Shown here piece by piece: positions 1 to 9,034 of a stretch of 21,158 bases of DNA; position 1 is the stretch's first letter, and every line of letters begins with the position of its first letter. The translations under genes and the position numbers were made by a program. The stretch is taken from NCBI GenBank assembly GCA_041595255.1, contig JBFHKR010000037.1, forward strand, positions 1-21,158. The letters are read 5' to 3'. Below the pieces are notes generated by a model. That model saw nothing but the letters and a program-made list of their open reading frames with translations, was not told the origin of the DNA and ran no database searches. The DNA comes from PGYR01 sp041595255 (lineage in GTDB: Bacteria; Bacteroidota; Ignavibacteria; Kapaibacteriales; UBA2268).

Positions 1-848
1 AGTATATCCGGATGCGATAGACCCTCCATTGGAGCTAACTCAACTACGTCGAATCCAATAACTCGCTTACCTGCTGCTTTTATCTTACGGAGCAAATCCA
101 ATGTCTCGTGGTATAGGAATCCGTCCGGTTCAGGAGTTCCAGTCGCTGGCATTATAGATGGATCAAAATAATCTACATCGAAAGTAATATATACCTCATC
201 CGATAGAGTATCAACCACTGATTGTTGCCAATCTTGACCGTGCACTCCCCTTCTGATTGCATTCGCATAGAATGTGTTGACCTTATTCTCCTTGATGAAG
301 TTGGCTTCTTCTATACATTGTGCTCTTATTCCCACTTGTGTTATTTTGTCATTCGGGAAGAACTCGGCTACTCTAGCCATTATACTAGCATGTGAATACT
401 TCGAGCCTTCGTAAGTATCTCTGAAATCAGAGTGTGCATCGAATTGAAGAATGCTCATATTTGGATATTTCTCGTAATGCGCTTTGATAGGAGCAGATGA
501 AATAGTATGTTCACCTCCTAAAGTAATTACAAATTTATCTTTTGCTAAGAGCTCTTTCACTTGGTTGTATATCATATCTAGAGCGTCTTTATTGGCTTTT
601 CCACCGAAATCTAAGGGCTCTATAGTGCATATTCCTTGCTCAAAGCAAAGTTCTCTGTCAAATTCTTCATCATAGAATTCTACGAATTGACTTGCTTTTA
701 TTATAGCTTCCGGACCGTATTTAGTACCTCCTCCATAACTAACAGTATGCTCATAAGGAGCGGATACTATCGCAACTTTACTATTATCAAAATTTGAATT
801 ATCATTTTCTAAAGCCAAGAAATTATCTTCTATATCTAATATTTTCAT
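1..848 (-). CDS. speB: Agmatinase / ureohydrolase family protein, 3' part missing
   Basis: This is a binuclear-manganese ureohydrolase of the arginase/agmatinase family; agmatinase splits agmatine into putrescine and urea in the cytoplasm. About 282 residues are visible and no stop is reached, so the C-terminus lies beyond the left edge. Seen in the translation: GGEH at residues 111-114, the metal-binding DAHSD at 137-141, and DVDYFDP starting at residue 224, whose two Asp residues (224, 226) are metal ligands in the family. An early SAPYEHTVSYGGGT stretch is also typical of SpeB-like proteins. The start at 848 was chosen because a GAGG lies about 9 bases upstream; an in-frame ATG at 854 is an alternative but sits too close to it. 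It is divergent from secA. Guanidinobutyrase or another ureohydrolase specificity cannot be excluded; agmatinase is favoured by overall resemblance. Confidence 0.88.
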   Translation of the reverse strand, partial: MKILDIEDNFLALENDNSNFDNSKVAIVSAPYEHTVSYGGGTKYGPEAIIKASQFVEFYDEEFDRELCFEQGICTIEPLDFGGKANKDALDMIYNQVKELLAKDKFVITLGGEHTISSAPIKAHYEKYPNMSILQFDAHSDFRDTYEGSKYSHASIMARVAEFFPNDKITQVGIRAQCIEEANFIKENKVNTFYANAIRRGVHGQDWQQSVVDTLSDEVYITFDVDYFDPSIMPATGTPEPDGFLYHETLDLLRKIKAAGKRVIGFDVVELAPMEGLSHPDI

Positions 849-953
849 TATCATTTACCTCTTTATAAGTTAAATTATTAAGTTTGTAGTCTATACAATT
901 GTTAATAGTTGTAAAACTAAAAAAAGTTATCAAATAAACTCGAATATAAAATT

Positions 954-3900
954 ATGTTAAATCTAATTGCTAAAGCATTCGGTGGAAAAAAATCGGAAAA
1001 AGATATCAAGAAAATCAAACCGATTGTAGATGAGATTAATTCCATTTATTCAACTTTAAAATCTAAAACTGACGATGAGATAAAAGCCAAAACAGCTGAA
1101 TTCAAGCAAAAGATTTCTGCTGCTGTAAAAGATTTGGAAGACAAGAAAAAGGAAATCCAAACTAAACTAATAGAGAATTCATACACTCATACTGAAGTAC
1201 ATGATTTCTATGACCAAATCAAACAAATAGATAAAGATATATTCGAGACAACAGAAGAAGTTCTTGATGAGATTCTTCCAGAGGCTTATGCCGTAGTAAA
1301 GGATGTTTGTCGCCGATTAACAGAGAGTAAATTTAGTTACGAATATGTAGGCAATTCTAATGTATGGAATATGATACCTTATGATGTGCAGTTAATTGGT
1401 GCTATTGTTATTCATCAAGGTAAAATAGCTGAGATGCAGACAGGTGAAGGTAAAACGCTAGTTTCTATTATGCCTATGTATCTGAATGCTCTATCCGGCA
1501 AAGGACTTCACCTAGTAACAGTTAACGATTACTTAGCAAAGCGTGATTGCGAATGGATGAAACCCGTATTTGATTTCTTAGGAATTAGTGTTGGTTCAAT
1601 AGAAGCTAAGATGAACAATGCTCAAAGAAAGGAATTGTACAATAGAGATATCACTTACGGTACTAACAACGAATTTGGATTTGATTACCTTCGTGACAAT
1701 ATGGTTGTGGACCAAGACCATATGGTACAACGAGGACATTGGTTTGCAATAGTCGATGAGATTGACTCAGTATTAGTAGATGAAGCCCGTACACCACTGA
1801 TAATCTCTGGTCCAGTAGGAAAAGGCGATCAGATATTTGATCAATTGAAACCTAGAGTAAATCAATTAGTAAATGAACAAACTAAATTGGTTAATAATTA
1901 TCTAAAAGAAGCTGCTGAACTATTGGAGTCTGATAAAAAGGAAGATAGAGAGGCTGCTGGTTTATTGTTATTGAAAGCTTCTCGTGGATTACCAAAACAC
2001 AAGCGTTTGATGAAAATGATGCAAGAGCCTGAAATACAAAAGCTAAAGCATCAAGTAGAAATGGATCACATGCGTGACCAAGGTCAAATGATGCGTGAAA
2101 TTGATAACAACCTATTCTATACTATTGATGAGAAAAATCATCAGATTGATATACAAGAAAAAGGTCGAGATCTATTGACTGGCAATTTAGAAGATAAAGA
2201 CACATATCTATTACCTGATATTACAGCACAAATGAGTGAGATAGAAGGTAACAAAGAAATTTCAGAAGAAGAAAAACAAAAAAGAATAGTAGAAATTAAT
2301 AGAGTTTATGCTGAGAGAAGCGATAAAGTACATACCATACAACAATTATTAAGAGCTTACTCACTATACGAAGCCGATGTAGATTATGTAGTCCAAGACG
2401 GTAAAGTGCAGATTGTAGATGAACATACTGGACGTGTACTAGACGGGCGTCGCTATTCTGAGGGACTTCACCAAGCTATCGAGGCTAAAGAAAATGTTAA
2501 AGTAGAAAGAGATACTCAAACATTAGCAACTATAACTCTACAAAACTACTATCGCCAATACAATAAATTGGCTGGTATGACAGGTACTGCTGAAACAGAA
2601 GAAGCAGAATTTGACAAAATATACGGCTTGGAAGTAGTAGTAATTCCAACGAATGTGCCTATTCAAAGAAAAGATTTGAATGACTTAATTTTCAAAACTA
2701 AACGCGAAAAATACAATGCACTAATTGATCAAGTTATAAAATTAAGAGATAATGGTCAAGCTGTATTAGTAGGTACACCTAATGTAGAAGTATCAGAAAT
2801 ACTAAGTAAGCTATTACAAAGAAGGAAAATTAATCACAACGTTCTAAATGCAAAACAACACGCTCGCGAAGCAGAGATTGTAGCAGGTGCTGGTAAAAAA
2901 GGTGCCATAACTATAGCTACAAATATGGCAGGTCGTGGTACAGACATCAAAATAGCTCCAGAAGTGCGTGAAGCAGGTGGTTTAGCCATACTTGGTTCCG
3001 AAAGACATGATTCACGTCGTATTGATAGACAGCTTCGTGGTCGTGCAGGGCGTCAAGGTGATCCGGGTAGCTCACAATTTTATATATCACTCGAAGATAA
3101 TCTGATTAGATTATTTGGTGCTGGTGGCGATAGAATTGCTACTGTTATGGATAAGTTAAAAATACCTGAAGGCGAGGCGATTGAGCACAATATGATTACA
3201 AAATCAGTTGAAAAAGCTCAACAAAAAGTAGAAGAGAATAATTTTGCAGTTCGTAAACGTTTGATTGATTATGATGATGTGATGAATCAGCAAAGAGATG
3301 TTGTATATACTCGTAGGAGACAAGCTCTTAGAGGCGATAGATTGAAGGGTGAGTTTTTCGAATATATAGAAGATCTAGCTCATGATTGGTATCAAGAAAA
3401 TGTTGGCTCAGAGGAGAATGTAGCAGATCACATAATGAATACCGCTCGTGCAAAACTGTTATTGAATATTCATATTACTGATGAACAATTCAAAAATATG
3501 ACAGAAGAAGATTTCGTGAGTGAGATACTAAAAGCGGCTGAGGATTTCTATACTAAAAAAGAAGAAATGACATCTCCTGAATTTATGAAGCAACTAGAAA
3601 AAGTTGCAGCTCTAAGAACAATAGATGATAAATGGAAAGAACATTTAAGGGTAATGGATGACCTAAAAGAAGGTATCCACTTACGCTCTTATGGTCAAAA
3701 GGACCCTCTACTTGAATATAAGTCAGAAGCATATACTACCTTCGTAGAATTCATTAAAGAAGTCAATGAGGAAACAGTTCATTTTGCATTCAAATATTTC
3801 CCACAAGTAGTAGAAAGAGAAGTTAAATCTGTTGATAATAAAGGCAAAGAATCAACTCATAAAGAACAGACATTAGTCCTAGCTCCAAGTGATGCTAATA

Positions 3901-4154
3901 AGAATGTAAAATATGAAAGAAGAAATGACGTACCTACTGGCCAAGGATACGGAGCTGCTGCAGCACCAAGACAACAAGGTCCTCAAGGTGGTCAAGCGAC
4001 TACAGTTCGCGACGAAGGCCCTCAGAAAATAGATATTGGTCGTAATGACAAAGTTTCAGTAAGGTATGCTGACGGTAAAATAGTTAAAGACGTAAAATTC
4101 AAAAAAGTGCTAGATGATGTAGAGAATGGAAGATGTGAAGTAATTGACAAGTAG
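954..4154 (+). CDS. secA: Protein translocase subunit SecA, ATPase motor
   Basis: SecA is the peripheral ATPase that pushes preproteins through the SecYEG channel. The 1066-residue product carries Walker A QTGEGKT at 162-168, the DEAD-type box VDEIDS from 267, the strong signature VDEARTPLIISGP just after it, and helicase motifs TNMAGRGTDIKI and RQLRGRAGRQGDPG near residues 660-705. It is longer than the roughly 900 residues of E. coli SecA because of charged insertions around residues 300-400 and 420-460, as is usual in Bacteroidota. The C-terminus is unusual: after a Gly/Gln/Ala-rich linker, GRND (1029-1032) is followed by KVSVRYADGK and a short lysine-rich segment instead of the Cys-rich zinc motif that often follows GRNDP. 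No strong ribosome site or consensus promoter was found upstream. A shared hairpin ends the transcript. Confidence 0.98.
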   Translation: MLNLIAKAFGGKKSEKDIKKIKPIVDEINSIYSTLKSKTDDEIKAKTAEFKQKISAAVKDLEDKKKEIQTKLIENSYTHTEVHDFYDQIKQIDKDIFETTEEVLDEILPEAYAVVKDVCRRLTESKFSYEYVGNSNVWNMIPYDVQLIGAIVIHQGKIAEMQTGEGKTLVSIMPMYLNALSGKGLHLVTVNDYLAKRDCEWMKPVFDFLGISVGSIEAKMNNAQRKELYNRDITYGTNNEFGFDYLRDNMVVDQDHMVQRGHWFAIVDEIDSVLVDEARTPLIISGPVGKGDQIFDQLKPRVNQLVNEQTKLVNNYLKEAAELLESDKKEDREAAGLLLLKASRGLPKHKRLMKMMQEPEIQKLKHQVEMDHMRDQGQMMREIDNNLFYTIDEKNHQIDIQEKGRDLLTGNLEDKDTYLLPDITAQMSEIEGNKEISEEEKQKRIVEINRVYAERSDKVHTIQQLLRAYSLYEADVDYVVQDGKVQIVDEHTGRVLDGRRYSEGLHQAIEAKENVKVERDTQTLATITLQNYYRQYNKLAGMTGTAETEEAEFDKIYGLEVVVIPTNVPIQRKDLNDLIFKTKREKYNALIDQVIKLRDNGQAVLVGTPNVEVSEILSKLLQRRKINHNVLNAKQHAREAEIVAGAGKKGAITIATNMAGRGTDIKIAPEVREAGGLAILGSERHDSRRIDRQLRGRAGRQGDPGSSQFYISLEDNLIRLFGAGGDRIATVMDKLKIPEGEAIEHNMITKSVEKAQQKVEENNFAVRKRLIDYDDVMNQQRDVVYTRRRQALRGDRLKGEFFEYIEDLAHDWYQENVGSEENVADHIMNTARAKLLLNIHITDEQFKNMTEEDFVSEILKAAEDFYTKKEEMTSPEFMKQLEKVAALRTIDDKWKEHLRVMDDLKEGIHLRSYGQKDPLLEYKSEAYTTFVEFIKEVNEETVHFAFKYFPQVVEREVKSVDNKGKESTHKEQTLVLAPSDANKNVKYERRNDVPTGQGYGAAAAPRQQGPQGGQATTVRDEGPQKIDIGRNDKVSVRYADGKIVKDVKFKKVLDDVENGRCEVIDK

Positions 4155-4213
4155 AAGACAAAACTATACTTTTTTCTAAAGTACAATTATAGTGCAATAA
4201 AATGCTAAAAAAG

Positions 4214-4243
4214 AAAAAGCCAATCAACTGATTGGCTTTTTTT
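4214..4243. terminator. Bidirectional intrinsic terminator between secA and tRNA-His
   Basis: The inverted repeat GCCAATC-AACT-GATTGGC is flanked by an A run on the left (4214-4218) and a T run on the right (4237-4243). It therefore reads as a rho-independent terminator in both directions, serving the rightward secA transcript and the leftward tRNA-His transcript. Confidence 0.88.
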
Positions 4244-4253
4244 ATTTTGATTT

Positions 4254-4330
4254 TGGGGCGAACGACGGGACTCGAACCCGCGACAACCGGAACCACAAAC
4301 CGGGGCTCTACCAACTGAGCTACGATCGCC
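4254..4330 (-). tRNA. tRNA-His (anticodon GTG), with encoded CCA
   Basis: On the minus strand the sequence folds into a full cloverleaf. The anticodon GTG is the complement of 4294-4296. The acceptor stem has the extra G(-1):C73 pair that is the identity element of tRNA-His, which fixes the 5' end at 4330. The D arm (AGCTCAGTTGGTAGAGC) and T loop (TTCGAGT) are standard. The 3' CCA is encoded at 4256-4254. Two imperfections are seen: T5 faces T68 in the acceptor stem and T31 faces T39 at the end of the anticodon stem. Both are tolerable. Confidence 0.96.
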
Positions 4331-4344
4331 ATAAAATAAGAATA

Positions 4345-4375
4345 CAAAAATAGGGAATAGAATATTAATTAGCAA
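4345..4375 (-). promoter_or_regulatory. Bacteroidota-type promoter of tRNA-His
   Basis: On the minus strand, TTG (4375-4373) is followed by exactly 20 bases and then TATTTTTG (4352-4345), matching the Bacteroidota primary sigma factor form TTG-N19/20-TAnnTTTG. The -7 box ends 14 bases before the mature tRNA 5' end, a fitting distance for a short processed leader. Confidence 0.7.
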
Positions 4376-4413
4376 AACAAATTATATAATAACTTTGAGT
4401 CAAAAATAATGTG

Positions 4414-4444
4414 TTGAATTATTTAAACACTTTTTGTAACTTTA
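4414..4444 (+). promoter_or_regulatory. Probable promoter of the Omp28-like gene
   Basis: TTG (4414-4416), 20 bases, then TAACTTTA (4437-4444), one base away from TAnnTTTG. This predicts a leader of about 70 bases before the ATG at 4522. A second exact -7-like box, TAACTTTG at 4390-4397, has no TTG at the right distance and was not preferred. Confidence 0.48.
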
Positions 4445-4521
4445 CTTTCTTACAATTGTCTATACTTAGATAGAATTGAAAAACAATTAATTTTTTAATA
4501 ATAATTTATTGAGGTCTCAAT

Positions 4522-7038
4522 ATGAGAAATAAATTTACTTTAGTCCTGATGGCACTAACAATTGCCTTAACAGGAATTTTCGCAACTAATACAGCAGAAG
4601 CTGCTAAAAGAAAAGTTGTACTTGAAGATCACACTGGTGCATGGTGTGGTTTCTGTCCGCGTGGGATGGAGACTTTAGAGAATCTCGAAGCACAGTACGG
4701 AGAAGATATTATAGGTGTAGGTGTACACAATGGTGACGCTATGGCCATATCTACTTATCAAACTCCACTTGCTCAAATGATTGGAGTAACTGGTTATCCA
4801 AATGGTTCTGTTAGTAGAATCACTTATGGAGGTAAAATAGCTCAAAGTGATGGTGTATGGGCTACGATTGCTCAAGCAAACATAGGTAAAGATGTTCCTG
4901 TAGGCGTAAAATTGGAAGTTGATTATAATAAAACAACCGGTGCTTATACAGCAACTATAACAGCAACTGTTGAATCACCAATAAATGCTAATCTTGGTTT
5001 CAATCTTTGGATATTACAAGATTATATGACTGGATCTGGAAGTCAATGGGATCAAGCTAATTATTTATCTAAGAATAGTCCTACAGCCCCTACTCCAAGT
5101 TCAAAATATTATGATTTCCCTCCTAAAATAGAAGGGTTTATGCATATGGATGTATTCAGAGGTGCACATGCAGGTATAGAAGGTGAGCAAGGTACATTCC
5201 CAGCTGGTATGGTACCTGCTGGTACTTACAAACAAGTTTATACTGGCAACGTATCTAACATGAATGTAACTGACAAAAATAATGCTTTCTTTGTAGCTGT
5301 AGTACACAATAAAGACAACAAAGAAATAATTAATGCAGATAGAGTTGGTAAAGTTGTGAAGCCTAAAGATAGATTAGCTACTGATATAAGTAATCCTTAT
5401 ATAAATGTTGTAAGTGATTCTAAACATACAGCAGAAGTTACTCTTACTAATGAAAACGATTGGTCAATTACAGCTAATTTGTCTATCGACACTGATAAAT
5501 CAGTTATCCCTGCTGGATGGAGCGCTTCTGTTAGCAATTCATCAGTAACTTTAGCTGGTAATGCAACTAGAAAAGTACAAATTGAAGTTCTTAAAAATAA
5601 AATAGAAGGATTTGCTCAAGTTGTTCTAAAAGTAGAGCCTCAAGAATCAGATAACGTTACAATCAAAACTGATGCAACTGCCTATTTCATGTCTGAAAAT
5701 ATAGAAAATGCTATTATCTATGGATTTGATGATGGTATAGCACCAATTATAAATGCTATTGAGACAAGTGGTGAATTAACGAAACCAGTACTTGTATCTG
5801 GTTCTTCTGAGATAATCTCTAACTTCCCACAAATGAGTAATTTCAAAACAGCTGTATTCACAGTTTCTGATGCAAGTATTGGATTTTCTGATGCAAATAC
5901 ATCTGGTCAATTAGCTTTAATCAAATCTTTAATGACTAAAGGTTGTGATATAATGATTGCTTCTTGTTTTGATGTTATCAATTTAGGTGGTATTGTAAAT
6001 GGTTTACAACCAACTGCTGAAGCAACAGACTTCTATACAAATACATTAGGTGTTAGTATGGGAGTTCCTTTAACTATATTAAATAGTCAAGGTCAACTAG
6101 CTTCTGTACCTTTCACAGGTGTTGCAGGTGATCCAATCGGAAATGGTTTATCTTTCAATTATAACCAAGCTTATAATCCACAGACTTATCCGTTCTATGC
6201 TAGATATATGGTTACAATGCAATTGAATGGTAAAACTAATGCACAAGCATTTTTAAATGCTTCTTCTGCTGTTAGTGCTAACTTGAACGAAAATAACAAC
6301 AAGGTAGGTATTAGACTAGATAATAATGGTCAAAGAACTGCTTATTTCTCAGTTGCATTAGATCCAATCCCAAGCCCAGGAAGAGATCAATTAATCAAAA
6401 ACACTCTTGTTTGGCTAAAAGGTTCTGGTTCTACTGCTAACGGTCCGACTATCTCTCTGAGCACAACTCAAGTAGTATTTGGAGAAGTTAAACTAGACCA
6501 AACTGGAACGGAAATCATAAAAGTTACGAATACTGGTGATGAAGCACTTGTAATTTCAGCTATCAACTTTAAATCTGGAACAGATTTCAAAGTAAAAGGA
6601 TCTACTCCTCTAACTATAGATGCTGGTCAAACAGTTAACATTAGTGTTGAGTTTACTCCTACTGAAGTTAAAAACTACTCAGATGAAATGACAATCGTTT
6701 CTAACGATGCTGCTAATCCAAGTACAGTAGTTACTGTAAGAGGTATTGGACTAGGTACTTCTTCTGTTACTGGTATTATACCTAACGTATTTAAAATGAC
6801 TGTAGGTCCTAACCCTGTAGTTAACAGCTCTGAAATCAACTTAGATATCAACGGTTCAGTGAATCTAGATTTAGAGTTAATCGATGCTACTGGTAAAGTA
6901 GTTAGAAATATATTCAGTGGTATTACTACTACTAATACTCTTGAATTGAATGCTACTCAACTTAGCTCTGGTACTTATTACCTAAATGCAAACGTTGATG
7001 GTAAAACTACTCAATTACCTGTTGTTATTACAAAATAA
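4522..7038 (+). CDS. Secreted Omp28-like protein with thioredoxin-type CxxC, ASH-like domain and T9SS sorting domain
   Basis: An 838-residue exported protein. A signal peptide covers residues 1 to about 27 (basic start, hydrophobic core, TAEA cleavage region). It is followed at once by an Omp28/thioredoxin-like domain with WCGFC at 41-45, a redox-type CxxC. A middle region (about 390-640) of alternating strands and helices has no name I can give. Residues 643-747 form an immunoglobulin-like ASH (choice-of-anchor) domain, recognisable from the VTNTGDEAL and VEFTP patterns. From residue 754 the protein ends in a type IX secretion sorting domain (VGPNPV, then SSGTYYLNAN near the end). It is therefore expected to cross the outer membrane by T9SS and stay at the surface or be released. 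A GAGG seven bases upstream supports the start. It stands alone, with its own promoter and terminator. The substrate of the CxxC is unknown. Confidence 0.9.
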   Translation: MRNKFTLVLMALTIALTGIFATNTAEAAKRKVVLEDHTGAWCGFCPRGMETLENLEAQYGEDIIGVGVHNGDAMAISTYQTPLAQMIGVTGYPNGSVSRITYGGKIAQSDGVWATIAQANIGKDVPVGVKLEVDYNKTTGAYTATITATVESPINANLGFNLWILQDYMTGSGSQWDQANYLSKNSPTAPTPSSKYYDFPPKIEGFMHMDVFRGAHAGIEGEQGTFPAGMVPAGTYKQVYTGNVSNMNVTDKNNAFFVAVVHNKDNKEIINADRVGKVVKPKDRLATDISNPYINVVSDSKHTAEVTLTNENDWSITANLSIDTDKSVIPAGWSASVSNSSVTLAGNATRKVQIEVLKNKIEGFAQVVLKVEPQESDNVTIKTDATAYFMSENIENAIIYGFDDGIAPIINAIETSGELTKPVLVSGSSEIISNFPQMSNFKTAVFTVSDASIGFSDANTSGQLALIKSLMTKGCDIMIASCFDVINLGGIVNGLQPTAEATDFYTNTLGVSMGVPLTILNSQGQLASVPFTGVAGDPIGNGLSFNYNQAYNPQTYPFYARYMVTMQLNGKTNAQAFLNASSAVSANLNENNNKVGIRLDNNGQRTAYFSVALDPIPSPGRDQLIKNTLVWLKGSGSTANGPTISLSTTQVVFGEVKLDQTGTEIIKVTNTGDEALVISAINFKSGTDFKVKGSTPLTIDAGQTVNISVEFTPTEVKNYSDEMTIVSNDAANPSTVVTVRGIGLGTSSVTGIIPNVFKMTVGPNPVVNSSEINLDINGSVNLDLELIDATGKVVRNIFSGITTTNTLELNATQLSSGTYYLNANVDGKTTQLPVVITK

Positions 7039-7066
7039 TATCAAGTATAAGAGTTTTAAATATATA

Positions 7067-7100
7067 ATCCTGCTTCCCTTTGGAAGCAGGATTTTTTTTT
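7067..7100 (+). terminator. Intrinsic terminator after the Omp28-like gene
   Basis: A perfect 11-bp stem, ATCCTGCTTCC / GGAAGCAGGAT, with a four-base CTTT loop, runs straight into a T tract ending at 7100. It lies 29 bases past the stop codon at 7038. Confidence 0.93.
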
Positions 7101-7172
7101 AATAAAAATAAACTTTGCTACTTATTCGTTATTTTAGAATGTTTTATAAAACCAATTTCGGAAAACTATTAG

Positions 7173-7772
7173 ATGGATAATTCAATCATCCCTTATATAA
7201 TTGAAACTACAAGTCGTGGCGAAAGAGCTTACGACATATATTCAAGACTATTAAAAGAAAATATCGTATTTATAGGTGGTCCAATAGACGACCATATGGC
7301 GAATTCGGTAATTGCACAATTACTATTTTTATCTTCACAAAACCCTAAGAAAGATGTAAATCTATATATTAATTCTCCTGGTGGTAGCGTAACTGCAGGA
7401 TTGGCAATATATGATACTATGAAATTCATCAAACCAGACATCACAACTATTTGTATGGGTATGGCTGCATCTATGGCACAAGTGCTACTGTGCGCTGGTA
7501 CAGAAGGTAAACGCTTTGCGCTTCCGCACTCTAGGATTATGATGCACCAACCTTCAGGTGGTACACAAGGGCAATCTGCAGATATAGAAATATATACAAG
7601 AGAAATTCTGAGAATAAGAGAAGTGCTTTATAAAATAATTGGTGAGCACACAGGAAAGGATGCAGAACAAATAAAGAAAGATGCAGATCGAGATAACTAT
7701 ATGACTCCTGAAGAAGCTAAAGCATACGGATTAATTGATAAAATTCTATTACCGGGTACTAAACTAGCATGA
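7173..7772 (+). CDS. clpP: ATP-dependent Clp protease proteolytic subunit ClpP
   Basis: ClpP is the barrel-forming serine peptidase that degrades proteins unfolded by ClpX or other Clp ATPases. The product has 199 residues, a normal family length. The catalytic triad is visible: Ser100 in GMAASMAQ, His125 in RIMMHQPSGG, and Asp174 in the DRDNYMTPEEAKAYGLID segment. The N-terminal stretch VFIGGPIDDHMANSVIAQLLFL and the SPGGSV oxyanion region are also standard. It overlaps clpX by four bases (ATGA), so the two are translationally coupled and likely made in a fixed ratio. No convincing promoter was found in the 70 bases between the preceding terminator and the start, though the gene must begin a new transcript there. 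Confidence 0.97.
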   Translation: MDNSIIPYIIETTSRGERAYDIYSRLLKENIVFIGGPIDDHMANSVIAQLLFLSSQNPKKDVNLYINSPGGSVTAGLAIYDTMKFIKPDITTICMGMAASMAQVLLCAGTEGKRFALPHSRIMMHQPSGGTQGQSADIEIYTREILRIREVLYKIIGEHTGKDAEQIKKDADRDNYMTPEEAKAYGLIDKILLPGTKLA

Positions 7773-9034
7773 GTGAAAAAAAAGGAAAATATCCATTTCA
7801 AGTAGTGTGTTCATTTTGTGGACGAAACTCAAAAGAAGTAGAAAGCTTGATAGAAGGAGTAAATGAAGTCTATATATGTGATGTATGTATAAATACTTCA
7901 CATGAACTATTGAGTTTGAACCAAAAGAAAGACAAATCAATAAATTTTGATATAAATCTCTCAACTCCTAAGATGTTGAAAGAGAAACTAGATGAATATG
8001 TAATAGGCCAAGATAGAGCTAAGCAAGTTCTTTCGGTCGCAGTTTATAATCACTACAAAAGAATATCAAATCTAGAACTAGACAATGAATTTGATTCAGT
8101 AGAATTAGAAAAAAGTAATGTTTTAATGCTTGGTCCTACAGGAACAGGAAAAACATTATTAGCTAAAACCCTAGCTCGTTCTTTGAATGTTCCTTTTGCT
8201 ATAGCAGATGCTACGACGGTCACAGAGGCAGGTTATGTAGGTGATGACGTAGAAACGGTACTATTAGCATTATTACAAAATGCTGATTATGACGAGAAAG
8301 CGGCTCAAAGAGGTATCATCTATATAGATGAGATTGATAAGATTGGCCGTAAAAGTGAATCATCTAGTATAACTAGAGATGTATCTGGCGAAGGTGTACA
8401 ACAAGCACTACTCAAAATATTAGAAGGAACTAAAGCGGGTATTCCCCCTAAAGGTGGACGAAAACATCCTGAGCAAAAGTTAATCTATGTAGATACTACT
8501 AATATTTTATTTATTCTTGGCGGCGCATTTGATGGTTTGGAGCAAGTAATATCTCAAAGATTAAAAAAGCAGACCGTAGGTTTCTTATCAGATGATGATG
8601 AAAACCTAAGTGAAGAAAAAGATGATCTATTTAATAAAGTTGAAGCAGAAGATATAGTAAAGTTTGGTTTTATTCCGGAGTTAGTAGGTCGTATGCCAGT
8701 AATAACAGCTTTAAACTCATTGAGTGAAGAAGCTATGCTAGATATACTAACCAAGCCAAAAAATGCTGTAATCAAGCAATATCAAAAATTATTTGCTTAC
8801 GAAGGAGTTGAACTTGAGTTCACAGAAGAAGCATTGAAAGCTATTGCTCATAAGGCAATGAAGAGCAAAACAGGAGCAAGAGGACTTAGATCTATGGTCG
8901 AAGCTGCAATGCTTGATATTATGTATGTTGTACCTGAAATGAAAGACTTAAAAAAATGTATAGTCACAGAAGATACTATAAACACAAATTCGAACCCCGA
9001 ATTTATTTATTCAACTAACAAGAATGCTATATAA
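7769..9034 (+). CDS. clpX: ATP-dependent Clp protease ATP-binding subunit ClpX
   Basis: ClpX is the AAA+ hexameric unfoldase that recognises tagged substrates and feeds them to ClpP. The 421-residue product starts with the four-cysteine zinc-binding domain (Cys14, Cys17, Cys37, Cys40). It is followed by Walker A GPTGTGKT at 122-129, Walker B with Asp187-Glu188 in YIDEIDK, and the ELVGRMPV and TGARGLRS motifs of the sensor regions. Length and domain order match ClpX, and it sits next to clpP. The ATG overlaps the clpP stop (ATGA), and its own TAA shares a base with the start of the next gene. Confidence 0.97.
   Translation: MSEKKGKYPFQVVCSFCGRNSKEVESLIEGVNEVYICDVCINTSHELLSLNQKKDKSINFDINLSTPKMLKEKLDEYVIGQDRAKQVLSVAVYNHYKRISNLELDNEFDSVELEKSNVLMLGPTGTGKTLLAKTLARSLNVPFAIADATTVTEAGYVGDDVETVLLALLQNADYDEKAAQRGIIYIDEIDKIGRKSESSSITRDVSGEGVQQALLKILEGTKAGIPPKGGRKHPEQKLIYVDTTNILFILGGAFDGLEQVISQRLKKQTVGFLSDDDENLSEEKDDLFNKVEAEDIVKFGFIPELVGRMPVITALNSLSEEAMLDILTKPKNAVIKQYQKLFAYEGVELEFTEEALKAIAHKAMKSKTGARGLRSMVEAAMLDIMYVVPEMKDLKKCIVTEDTINTNSNPEFIYSTNKNAI

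Noticed and set aside
484..675. Plus-strand reading frame of 63 residues at the left end.
   Set aside because: It lies fully within the agmatinase gene on the other strand, which has all family motifs.
4099..4347. Minus-strand reading frame of 82 residues between secA and the Omp28 gene.
   Set aside because: It runs through the tRNA-His gene, the terminator and the end of secA; its start is in the tRNA leader. Not a gene.
7083..7137. TAnnTTTG-like boxes before clpP (around 7110-7117 and 7130-7137).
   Set aside because: Each has a mismatch and no TTG at 19-21 bases upstream, so no promoter was called.
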